Virus record (IMG/VR): IMGVR_UViG_3300038701_001011
Span: 1 to 28,113 of that record
Strand: one strand, 5' to 3'
Length of the DNA: 28,113 nt
Source: a virus
Made by a program: the position numbers and the translations under genes
In this document: piece by piece, positions 21,146-27,593 of the stretch
Position numbering within the stretch: the first letter of the stretch is position 1
How the letters are laid out: the number at the start of each line of letters is the position of its first letter
The notes under the pieces: generated by a model
Seen by the model: only the letters and a program-made list of their open reading frames with translations
Databases searched by the model: none
What the model was told of the DNA's origin: nothing

Positions 21146-21774
21146 TGGCAAGATTCGGGAATATCGGAAAACAGTATTTTGATAATTCAGGGTACCCTCT
21201 GATAGCGGGTAAACTGTATTTTTATCAGTCCGGAACATCCACATTAAAAACAACGTACGCAGATGTTAATCTATCGATACCGAACACCAACCCGGTTATA
21301 TTGACCGCAGCCGGGCGACAGCCTAATGTGTTTTTTAACGGGTCCGCCCGTGTGGTACTGACAGATGAGAACGATGTGCAGATAGAGGTCCGTGACCCGG
21401 ACGGCGCTACCGAATCAGGGAATTTCGACGCGTGGAACAGTATCACGATTTATAATACATCGGATATAGTTGTAGGTAGCGACGGCGCGTATTATAAGTC
21501 AATAACCGATGCGAACCAGGGTAACGACCCGACAAGCAGCCCTACGGAGTGGCAACAGATAGAATTTCTCAACGTGTGGAATTCGAGCGAGACTTACGCT
21601 ATTAATGCCACAGTTAAAGCATCGAACGGGCTATTTTATAAATCACTGGTAAATGGTAACATTGGAAACAACCCTATCAGCAGCCCCACAGAATGGGGGC
21701 CAGTTATGGAGATACCCCCAATAAACGACGCATCTAGTAGACAATATGCTTTTGACAATTTCTTTGGACTATAA
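21145..21774 (+). CDS. tailspike-type head-binding adaptor with two CBM-like repeats (209 aa)
   Basis: Residues 1-65 match the head-binding domain of tailspikes found in podoviruses: FGNIGKQYFDNSGYPLIAGK, then LYFYQSGTSTLKTTYAD, then NPVILTAAGRQPNVFF. After this come two copies of a carbohydrate-binding-module-like unit (about residues 96-140 and 141-187), each with W near the start, a DG/NG-YYKS core (GAYYKS, GLFYKS) and a 'GN.P.SSPTEW' end. No catalytic beta-helix follows, so this is probably an adaptor to which another receptor-binding protein attaches. TAATG overlap with the ejection gene sets the start. Confidence 0.75.
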   Translation: MARFGNIGKQYFDNSGYPLIAGKLYFYQSGTSTLKTTYADVNLSIPNTNPVILTAAGRQPNVFFNGSARVVLTDENDVQIEVRDPDGATESGNFDAWNSITIYNTSDIVVGSDGAYYKSITDANQGNDPTSSPTEWQQIEFLNVWNSSETYAINATVKASNGLFYKSLVNGNIGNNPISSPTEWGPVMEIPPINDASSRQYAFDNFFGL

Positions 21775-21777
21775 AAA

Positions 21778-22179
21778 ATGGCAGCCTCCCCAATTTTCCA
21801 AGCATCACCTAAGAACGCGCACACTACCATCACCAGCGCGGACGCAACAGCCGAAAAAACTTTATATACGGCGGGCGCAACCGGCGGGCTGGTTGATTCC
21901 GTGGCGGTGGTCTCGGATGATACAGCCGACGCAGTTATAAACGTAATAGTAAACGATGGTACTACATCCTACCGGGTGGGGCAGGTTACTGTGTTAGCCG
22001 GTGCGGGTACGGACGGGACTACCCCGGCGCAAAATTTACTTACATTAACAGATATACCGGCATTACAAGCGAACGGGGGCTTACTGCTAGCACCCAACGC
22101 AATATTAAAGGTCGCGGCTAATTCTGCACTGACCGCTACTAAAACAGCCACATTCACAGCGTTCGGGGGCGATTACTAA
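21778..22179 (+). CDS. small beta-rich virion protein (133 aa)
   Basis: The sequence has TLYTAGATGGLVDSVAVVSD, then VINVIVNDGTTSYRVGQVTV, then VAANSALTATKTATFTAFGG. Strand-rich, Thr/Ala/Val-rich proteins of this type ('LYTAGA.G..V......D.....V....G....G.V.V') are frequent in phage tail regions, but their role is unclear. It is placed between the adaptor and the propeller protein, so it may be a tail decoration or a chaperone for receptor-binding assembly. Starts 4 bp after the previous stop. Confidence 0.55.
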   Translation: MAASPIFQASPKNAHTTITSADATAEKTLYTAGATGGLVDSVAVVSDDTADAVINVIVNDGTTSYRVGQVTVLAGAGTDGTTPAQNLLTLTDIPALQANGGLLLAPNAILKVAANSALTATKTATFTAFGGDY

Positions 22180-23183
22180 TGTTTCCGGCTATGCCTAAAA
22201 ACCGCGTACCGCCAGTTGATGTAGGTGGTATAGTGCTGCCGTTATTCAGTACTGCTGCGGCGTCCGGTAAAATACCATTGACTGCTGGTCTAGATCTGGC
22301 GTCGAATATTGTAGATACTCAACTAGGAACTGCCCCAAGCGCTTTTGTTTTCGGTAATAATTTATTTGTCGGCAGCCCCGCTAATGCTAGCAACAGTGTA
22401 CCGACCTCACAGGACGGAACTACCTGGACATTACGAACTATGCCAGCGTCCGAACCATGGCGGGTAGGAACGGATGGTACAAATTTCGTAGCTGTGGACG
22501 CAGGGGGAACGGCATCCGCCACAAGTGCAGACGGTATAACCTGGAGTTCAGGAGGCGCTCTATCTGTTTCGGCGAATGCCGACGCGGATAATATACCCGT
22601 GGAAAACGGGGGCAACTGGATAGTATTTAACACGTCTAGCACTATAACGCACTCGGTAGACGGCGGCGCGAACTGGACCACTCAAACATTGCCCGCGATA
22701 AACGGAATAGCTCATTTTTTAGTAATAGGGGGTTTATTCTGGTACTGGGCAAGCGGTACTACGGCGTATACCAGCCCAACGGGTTTAACCGGGTCGTGGA
22801 CCAGCCGAACCATGCCATTGACCCCGAACGCGGGGTTAGTGTGGCAGAATCCAGGCAGCGCTGATATACATGCCGGCACTACTGCGAACGCTACCACGTA
22901 TAAAACGGCAGACGGGATAAACTGGACTGATACTACTGTCACCGCGCTAATAAATACGATACCCGCGTTTAATATCAATGGCGTGTATTTTTCGCTCGAC
23001 CTGGCCACTAATCACAGTTATGTTAAGCACGGAAACTATAATAACCGGCATTGGTCCAGCAAAAACGGATTTACGGGCGCCCGGCTTGCACGTAACACAC
23101 GGGGCGCGGTTATTGTGCCCGTATCCGGCGGCCCTATATTAATCGACCAATCTAAATTATTCGGGGTATTCCGCGATGAATAA
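22179..23183 (+). CDS. Asp-box beta-propeller protein, candidate receptor-binding protein
   Basis: The 334-residue product has four Asp-box/BNR-like motifs spaced along the chain: TSQDGTTWTLRTMP, SADGITWSSGG, SVDGGANWTTQTLP and KTADGINWTDT. Such 'S.DG..W' turns mark beta-propellers in sialidases and other glycan-handling proteins. The lack of obvious sialidase Arg-triad context suggests binding rather than cleavage, though this cannot be excluded. It is the last tail gene before lysis, the usual place for a receptor-binding protein. A second in-frame ATG at 22191 is an alternative start. TAATG overlap upstream. Confidence 0.65.
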   Translation: MFPAMPKNRVPPVDVGGIVLPLFSTAAASGKIPLTAGLDLASNIVDTQLGTAPSAFVFGNNLFVGSPANASNSVPTSQDGTTWTLRTMPASEPWRVGTDGTNFVAVDAGGTASATSADGITWSSGGALSVSANADADNIPVENGGNWIVFNTSSTITHSVDGGANWTTQTLPAINGIAHFLVIGGLFWYWASGTTAYTSPTGLTGSWTSRTMPLTPNAGLVWQNPGSADIHAGTTANATTYKTADGINWTDTTVTALINTIPAFNINGVYFSLDLATNHSYVKHGNYNNRHWSSKNGFTGARLARNTRGAVIVPVSGGPILIDQSKLFGVFRDE

Positions 23184-23415
23184 CCAGCAAACCGGGTGCA
23201 CTAATTGCCCGACATTAGGCATGTTACGACAGATCAATGACAGGTTGGCGAACATTGAGAGAAAACAGACTATTATCGAGAATAACCAGCTCATAGCAAA
23301 AACAATTGTGGGGGTGGTGACGTTCTTAGGTGTTCTGGCGGCGTGGTTCATCGATCACTATAATATTTTCACCGATATTCTAAAGGCTATGGTGGGTAAG
23401 AATGAAGATAAGTGA
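23176..23415 (+). CDS. holin-like single-TM protein
   Basis: This encodes 79 residues: a hydrophilic N-terminus with CTNCPT and a helical stretch (MLRQINDRLANIERKQTIIENNQ), then one membrane span at about residues 43-59 (TIVGVVTFLGVLAAWFI), then a short charged tail ending KNEDK. It overlaps both the propeller gene and the endolysin gene, so it is placed exactly as a holin. Single-TM holins with an N-terminal coiled-coil-like part are known in phages. The family cannot be named. The double cysteine near the N-terminus is unusual. Confidence 0.65.
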   Translation: MNNQQTGCTNCPTLGMLRQINDRLANIERKQTIIENNQLIAKTIVGVVTFLGVLAAWFIDHYNIFTDILKAMVGKNEDK

Positions 23416-23908
23416 CAATGTTAGTTTCCGAGAAGCCACGAAAAGCGCAACGGCTATAAAATATGGTATAGATAATACCCCGAACGCGGAACAGCTTGAT
23501 TTAATACGATGCGCGGCTAGAATACTGTTCGAACCATTACGGGGATATTACGGGCGCCCCATAGCTATAACTTCAATGTTTCGTAGCTTGGCGCTTAACC
23601 ACGCACTGGGAGGCTCGTCACGATCACAGCACTTATACGGGGCGCTAAGCGGTGAAGCCGAGGGGGCGATAGACATTGATTGTGACGTTTATAATAACGG
23701 GCTGACCAATGCCGAGGCGTTTAACTGGCTGTTCGAGAATGTTGAGTTTGACCAATTGATCTGGGAATTCGGCACGCTTAAAAATCCTGACTGGGTCCAT
23801 GTCTCATTTAGGGAACGCGCCCCGCGCGGGCAGGTCTTACGCGCGTATCGTGGCGCGGGAAATCGTGCTATGTACGCGCCCATGAATTTAAAAGGGGTAA
23901 TAAAATGA
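23402..23908 (+). CDS. endolysin, peptidase M15A-like
   Basis: The 168-residue product has the M15 zinc peptidase signature: ITSMFRSLALNHALGGS, then SQHLYG with H77 as first zinc ligand, then GAIDID with D91 as the second, and DWVHVSF with H133 as the third. E122 of LIWEFG is a possible catalytic base region. These enzymes cut D-Ala-containing peptide cross-links in peptidoglycan. About seven residues separate the usual S.H..G.A.D halves here, so the loop is longer than in typical members. There is no signal peptide, so it needs the holin. It overlaps the holin gene by 14 bp and the lipoprotein gene by ATGA. Confidence 0.88.
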   Translation: MKISDNVSFREATKSATAIKYGIDNTPNAEQLDLIRCAARILFEPLRGYYGRPIAITSMFRSLALNHALGGSSRSQHLYGALSGEAEGAIDIDCDVYNNGLTNAEAFNWLFENVEFDQLIWEFGTLKNPDWVHVSFRERAPRGQVLRAYRGAGNRAMYAPMNLKGVIK

Positions 23909-24219
23909 TTGTACGATTTATTGTGTCAGCAGCTTGCGTGTTAACGCTCACCGGTATGTCCGGTTGTGAGACTATACGCAGCGAGGGCAACGACCCGGAA
24001 AAATATGAGTTCGGGGACGCCACCCGCGCACTGATACACAGCGGGCCGGAGCTACGACATGCACTATCGTTATATTGCGACCCGGAAACCGATATAATAG
24101 TTAAACGTGTGGCTATAAAATTGTTACAAACATACATACCCTACCCGGACGAGGGGCTGTGTATTTTAGTTGAGCCTGGGTTATTTTTTGGAGAAACAGA
24201 AATTGAAATTACCGAATGA
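23905..24219 (+). CDS. small lipoprotein (104 aa) in the lysis region
   Basis: The N-terminus MIVRFIVSAACVLTLTGMSGC is a signal peptide with a lipobox-like MSGC, predicting lipidation of C21. The mature part is hydrophilic with helices and has no second membrane segment, so it is not a one-piece spanin. No Rz partner with an N-terminal membrane span was found next to it. It may be an outer-membrane spanin lacking a visible partner, or a superinfection-exclusion lipoprotein. ATGA overlap with endolysin places it in the lysis operon. Confidence 0.65.
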   Translation: MIVRFIVSAACVLTLTGMSGCETIRSEGNDPEKYEFGDATRALIHSGPELRHALSLYCDPETDIIVKRVAIKLLQTYIPYPDEGLCILVEPGLFFGETEIEITE

Positions 24220-24706
24220 AGCGGGCTATTTTATACAAATCCCGCCATTGATACCGATCATAGACGGGCGCGGGCATTGGATGACCACACGCGTAGGAAC
24301 CTATTATTCCAAAATGTTGGGTGAGTCTGTTAATGTGCCCATGGGCAGTATAAACGATCTGGCGAGTATACCACCTATCGCCCGCCCACTATTTCCGGTA
24401 AATGGCCGGTCCCGTCTGGCCGCAATCTGGCATGACTACGGGTATGAAACAGGCGGGGAATTACCGCAGGGGAAGTTAAGCCGCTCGGAAGTTGACGCGC
24501 TCTTTTATGAAATGTTGATTACTACCGGAAATGATATATTGCGTGGGTATGAGGGCTGGCAGTTAGACGTGTTAGAGGGGTGTAGAATGTATCGTAAGAT
24601 GGCTAGTGATGCGCCTAGTTTAGACCCCCGAATTGCGCGATTATTCCACGCGGCGGTAAATGTATTCGGGGGTTCTCGGTTTAATAGCGTTGGTTCGGGT
24701 AAGTGA
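24203..24706 (+). CDS. DUF1353-family protein
   Basis: The sequence follows the DUF1353 pattern: VNVPMGSINDLASIPPIARP, then LAAIWHDYGYETG, then SEVDALFYEMLITTG and GCRMYRKM. The conserved HD and the DLASIP turn are all present. Members are frequent in phages, and I know no proven role. The start is uncertain: a TTG at 24203 with GGAG at 24190-24193 gives 167 residues and is preferred, and a TTG at 24170 would add 11. It overlaps the lipoprotein gene and converges on the minus-strand 82-aa gene with a 26-bp tail-to-tail overlap and no visible terminator. Confidence 0.75.
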   Translation: MKLPNEAGYFIQIPPLIPIIDGRGHWMTTRVGTYYSKMLGESVNVPMGSINDLASIPPIARPLFPVNGRSRLAAIWHDYGYETGGELPQGKLSRSEVDALFYEMLITTGNDILRGYEGWQLDVLEGCRMYRKMASDAPSLDPRIARLFHAAVNVFGGSRFNSVGSGK

Positions 24707-24929
24707 CAATATTTTGTACCTGTGGTTGTGATTGGGGCTGATAATTACGAGAATTTTCATATTGCCGCTGTTGTAATATCTGACGGCGGTTATGGTCCAT
24801 CTGTTGACGTTGAAAATCTCTCTCAGCCGCCTGTTGGTTAAACTGTTGCACCCGGTGATGTGAAAAATTACCAGCAATCACTGGGGCTGACAGAATTAGA
24901 AATAGTGCAAGAATAATAATCTTAAACAT
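24681..24929 (-). CDS. small secreted Gln/Asn/Arg-rich protein (82 aa)
   Basis: A clear signal peptide (MFKIIILALFLILSAPVIAG) is followed by a mature part rich in Q, N, R and H, with QQQ/QRQ stretches and no cysteine. It is predicted to be periplasmic, low in complexity and possibly unstructured. AGGAG precedes the ATG closely. It is the second gene of a two-gene minus-strand unit running against the virion operon. The signal peptide resembles that of the next protein (FLILSAPV against FLILTAPV), as if both shared an origin. No family recognised. Confidence 0.7.
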   Translation of the reverse strand: MFKIIILALFLILSAPVIAGNFSHHRVQQFNQQAAERDFQRQQMDHNRRQILQQRQYENSRNYQPQSQPQVQNIVTYPNQRY

Positions 24930-24947
24930 TTTATATCTCCTGAATGA

Positions 24948-24963
24948 CCGCCCCGAAGGGCGG
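24948..24963 (-). other. GC hairpin with UUCG-type loop between the two secreted-protein genes
   Basis: The 16 bases form a perfect 6-bp stem (CCGCCC/GGGCGG). On the minus-strand transcript the loop is TTCG, an extra-stable tetraloop. No T-run follows. The same 16-mer occurs at 27571-27586, also in a minus-strand intergenic gap. Confidence 0.6.
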
Positions 24964-24982
24964 GGAATCTACATACTACAGA

Positions 24983-25264
24983 TTACTGATCGAACGGAAC
25001 GCATAACGTTATATTAGACCGCCCACTTTGCGCTACCCAGGACACTACCGGAAAAGTCGCGGCGTCAAGATCAGCTTTAGCATTTTCACACGCTGCCATA
25101 CTTTGAAACCTTTGCGTGAATGCGTGGGTGGCTAACACATCACGATTTTGAACACCGGTGATTGATTTATGAATTAATACTGCTGGGCCGCTCGTGGTAG
25201 CCATAACAGCAACCGGTGCGGTAAGAATTAAAAACAATACCGAGAAAATAATAAATTTAGCCAT
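24983..25264 (-). CDS. small secreted protein with a likely disulphide (93 aa)
   Basis: A signal peptide (MAKFIIFSVLFLILTAPVAV) with likely cleavage after the MA of VMA leaves about 71 residues. Two cysteines, in SMAACENAKADL and near the end in ITLCVPFDQ, could form a disulphide in the periplasm. The C..AK..L......C pattern resembles small secreted phage/prophage proteins of unknown role. It is the first gene downstream of the consensus promoter at 25320-25348, with AAGGA in its leader. Being independently transcribed and secreted, it fits a moron that alters the host envelope, which is inference. Confidence 0.7.
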   Translation of the reverse strand: MAKFIIFSVLFLILTAPVAVMATTSGPAVLIHKSITGVQNRDVLATHAFTQRFQSMAACENAKADLDAATFPVVSWVAQSGRSNITLCVPFDQ

Positions 25265-25319
25265 TTTTTTACGTCCTTAAAAAATTAATTAATTTACAGT
25301 TCTTATACACTGTATGACA

Positions 25320-25348
25320 ATATTAATGCCTATTGACATACTTGTCAA
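25320..25348 (-). promoter_or_regulatory. consensus sigma70 promoter with overlapping palindrome
   Basis: On the minus strand TTGACA (25348-25343), a 17-bp spacer and TAATAT (25325-25320) lead into the secreted-protein unit. The -35 hexamer forms half of a perfect 16-bp palindrome, TTGACA-AGTA-TGTCAA (25333-25348), so a dimeric repressor could block it. A further inverted pair (TACAG...CTGTA, minus strand) lies just downstream of the -10. The -35 starts directly after the polymerase stop codon at 25349. Confidence 0.75.
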
Positions 25349-27562
25349 CTATTCTTTTCTGTATCTATCACCTATCCAACCCCCTGTTGCTTTAACAGGC
25401 CAATCCTGCGCCCAATCAGGCATAGTAGACATGATCTGCTCGAACCGTTTTATATCGCCCGTGCCTTCCAGTACTTCTGCTACTATTTCATCATGCACGT
25501 GTAACACAATCGGGAAGCCTTCTTTTTCTACATTAACCATCGCGAACGCTAATAAATCGCGGGCGGTTGCCTGAACTACATTCTCAAACAGTTTACCCCC
25601 ATAGGTTGACATAGTTAACCATTTTCCGGTTGTTTCGTTGTCCGTACCATCGTATAGAATCTGGTATTCAATCATGCCGTTCCTGGCAGTGTGTGGCTGT
25701 AGCCGGGCGTTATGATAGTGTAGAATACGACCGGACAATAGGCGGCAATATAAAATACCCGTTTCTTGACTGTATTGATATTTTATATCGTTGTGCGCGT
25801 AACACTGCATCGGGTTTAATATTGCCAATACCGCGCAGCCTTCCAGCCCGTAATATTCTGGCGTGAATTCCCAGCGGTGCGGGTGTTTTCTGTGCTGTCC
25901 GCCCCACATTTCCACAATATTAGGAGACGCGGCGCGCCAGGCTAACAGCGCATCTTTAATCTCAGGTTCGGTCATGAATTCGCCCGCCCCGAACTGCACC
26001 CATGAACCTATCCAGCCCCCGAAACCACTAGCCAGTTCGGAGACCTTGCCGATAGTCTGTCGGGTCGGGTGATGGTTACCAGTCTCTTTTTTGTGCCGTA
26101 TAAATTCCTCAAATGGTATGCCGGTTATTTTGCTCGCTCCGGTCTCGTATATTTTCCCGTGCGTTCTGAATACGTCAATTCTCCACTGTTCACGGGCCAG
26201 CATGGCAGCCGCTACACCTTCGATTGCAGAAAAATCCGAGCAAATTAATTCTTTACCGGGCGCAGCGGTGAATAACCCCCGTAGACATCCAGATATTACG
26301 TCCAGCGGGTCACCCCAGATATTCTCAACTGTAGACAGGTCTAGCCGCTTAATATCATTTAGTGCCTGTTCGACAATGTCATTGCACCACTCTACAGACT
26401 CAGAAAACGCGCATGACGCCGAGCAATGGGGGCATGTGTCGCGGTGTGAAGCGTAATATTTACCGCACCCGTTCACCTGGTCGCAACGTACCGTTTTTGG
26501 GCCTTTTCGGGGTAGGTTCTGTGGCTGCGGGCCGCGCCCCGCCCATCTGCCCGTGCGATCAGCCCCGCAGTATGCAAAAATACCGCGTAGCCGACCATCG
26601 CTATTAAGCATGTGAAAAATGGAGTATATTTTTTTAACGCTCGATGACGATAATATTTTGCGTATCTCTACCACGCGCCTACAGTCCTCTGGTAGTTCCG
26701 ATTTCAACAGACTTTTAACTGAGTCTTCGTCCAGTGTGTTAACTTTCACGCCGCGACCAGCAAGCCACCCTATCATTTTTTGTAGTTCACTGGCTGAGTT
26801 AACCCCGCCACCAGTTAAATGATTTAACTCGGCCAGGTATTTATTTTCGGCTTGCTCAAATATCGATATACACGCGGCGAGTGATTCCGTATCGATCTGT
26901 ACGCCGCGCGCGTTTATACGTTGGTCCAGCAGCCACACATCTAACTCAAACGGTGATAAATCGGGCAGTTTATTAGATAGCGCGTGTTCTGCACGCACGT
27001 CCTGTTCGTTATATGAGTACAGCCGGGCGAATTCCTGCGGGGAATCTTCAGGGGTATATCGCAGGGCTGTATTATTTTTAGTTGGCTTTCGTGGGGTTGA
27101 GAGTTTCATCATCACTGCATGCCCCCCGGCATCCTTGATATTTTCAGGGCACATTAACTCTGACGCCGGCTGGAGGCTTCCGGGTATGCTGAACGCTTTA
27201 CATTTAGACGAGCTACACCGTAACTGTGACAGCGGCAGCGGCGTCCACCCCATTCGCGAAAATGCTACATAATGCCAGATATAAAACTCAAACGCGCTGT
27301 TATGCGCTTCAACTACGCCGCCCCCGGATATATAGTTTATAAGATCAGCGGGCGGCGGCATTCCGGGAATCCACAGTTTGACCCCCAGACCGTCGAGCAA
27401 ATCATACGATAATGACAGTATTTCGGTTGTCGGGTCCTCTGCGTATCGTGCCGCCCCGGTTAGCGGCAGCCCGCGTTTATTGGGGCGGGCGCCCACGTAT
27501 TTAACGCCATCGAAAACATACCCGGCGGCGCTATATGTTTCAAAATCAATTGTTGGTAGCAT
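25349..27562 (-). CDS. family A DNA polymerase with 3'-5' exonuclease domain and zinc-ribbon insertion
   Basis: This encodes 737 residues. Exonuclease motifs: Exo I TIDFET (D6, E8), Exo II HNSAFE (N88, E92 where Pol I has D), Exo III YNEQD (Y184, D188). Polymerase: AYCGADRTGRWAGRGPQPQN (331-349), motif A CSDFSAIEG (441-449), motif B RQTIGKVSELASGFGG (501-516), motif C HVHDE (688-692). Between QNLPR and motif A lies an insertion with C360, C366, H373, C377, C380 and C384, like a zinc ribbon. If K506 aligns with Pol I K758, the tyrosine position is F514 and the preceding aromatic is L510. It would replicate the phage genome. The start has no ribosome site but follows a GC hairpin. Confidence 0.93.
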   Translation of the reverse strand: MLPTIDFETYSAAGYVFDGVKYVGARPNKRGLPLTGAARYAEDPTTEILSLSYDLLDGLGVKLWIPGMPPPADLINYISGGGVVEAHNSAFEFYIWHYVAFSRMGWTPLPLSQLRCSSSKCKAFSIPGSLQPASELMCPENIKDAGGHAVMMKLSTPRKPTKNNTALRYTPEDSPQEFARLYSYNEQDVRAEHALSNKLPDLSPFELDVWLLDQRINARGVQIDTESLAACISIFEQAENKYLAELNHLTGGGVNSASELQKMIGWLAGRGVKVNTLDEDSVKSLLKSELPEDCRRVVEIRKILSSSSVKKIYSIFHMLNSDGRLRGIFAYCGADRTGRWAGRGPQPQNLPRKGPKTVRCDQVNGCGKYYASHRDTCPHCSASCAFSESVEWCNDIVEQALNDIKRLDLSTVENIWGDPLDVISGCLRGLFTAAPGKELICSDFSAIEGVAAAMLAREQWRIDVFRTHGKIYETGASKITGIPFEEFIRHKKETGNHHPTRQTIGKVSELASGFGGWIGSWVQFGAGEFMTEPEIKDALLAWRAASPNIVEMWGGQHRKHPHRWEFTPEYYGLEGCAVLAILNPMQCYAHNDIKYQYSQETGILYCRLLSGRILHYHNARLQPHTARNGMIEYQILYDGTDNETTGKWLTMSTYGGKLFENVVQATARDLLAFAMVNVEKEGFPIVLHVHDEIVAEVLEGTGDIKRFEQIMSTMPDWAQDWPVKATGGWIGDRYRKE

Positions 27563-27570
27563 AATTTAAA

Positions 27571-27586
27571 CCGCCCCGAAGGGCGG
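27571..27586 (-). other. second copy of the 16-bp UUCG-type hairpin
   Basis: Identical to 24948-24963: a 6-bp GC stem and, on the minus-strand transcript, a TTCG loop. It lies in the 31-bp gap between the SSB and polymerase genes, 8 bp before the polymerase ATG, with no T-run. It may be an RNA-processing or stability element that separates the two coding units. Confidence 0.6.
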
Positions 27587-27593
27587 CACGTTG

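Noticed and set aside
25290-25312. LexA (SOS) box near the secreted-protein promoter
   Set aside because: The inverted pair reads TACAG...CTGTA, the reverse of the CTG...CAG order of a LexA site.
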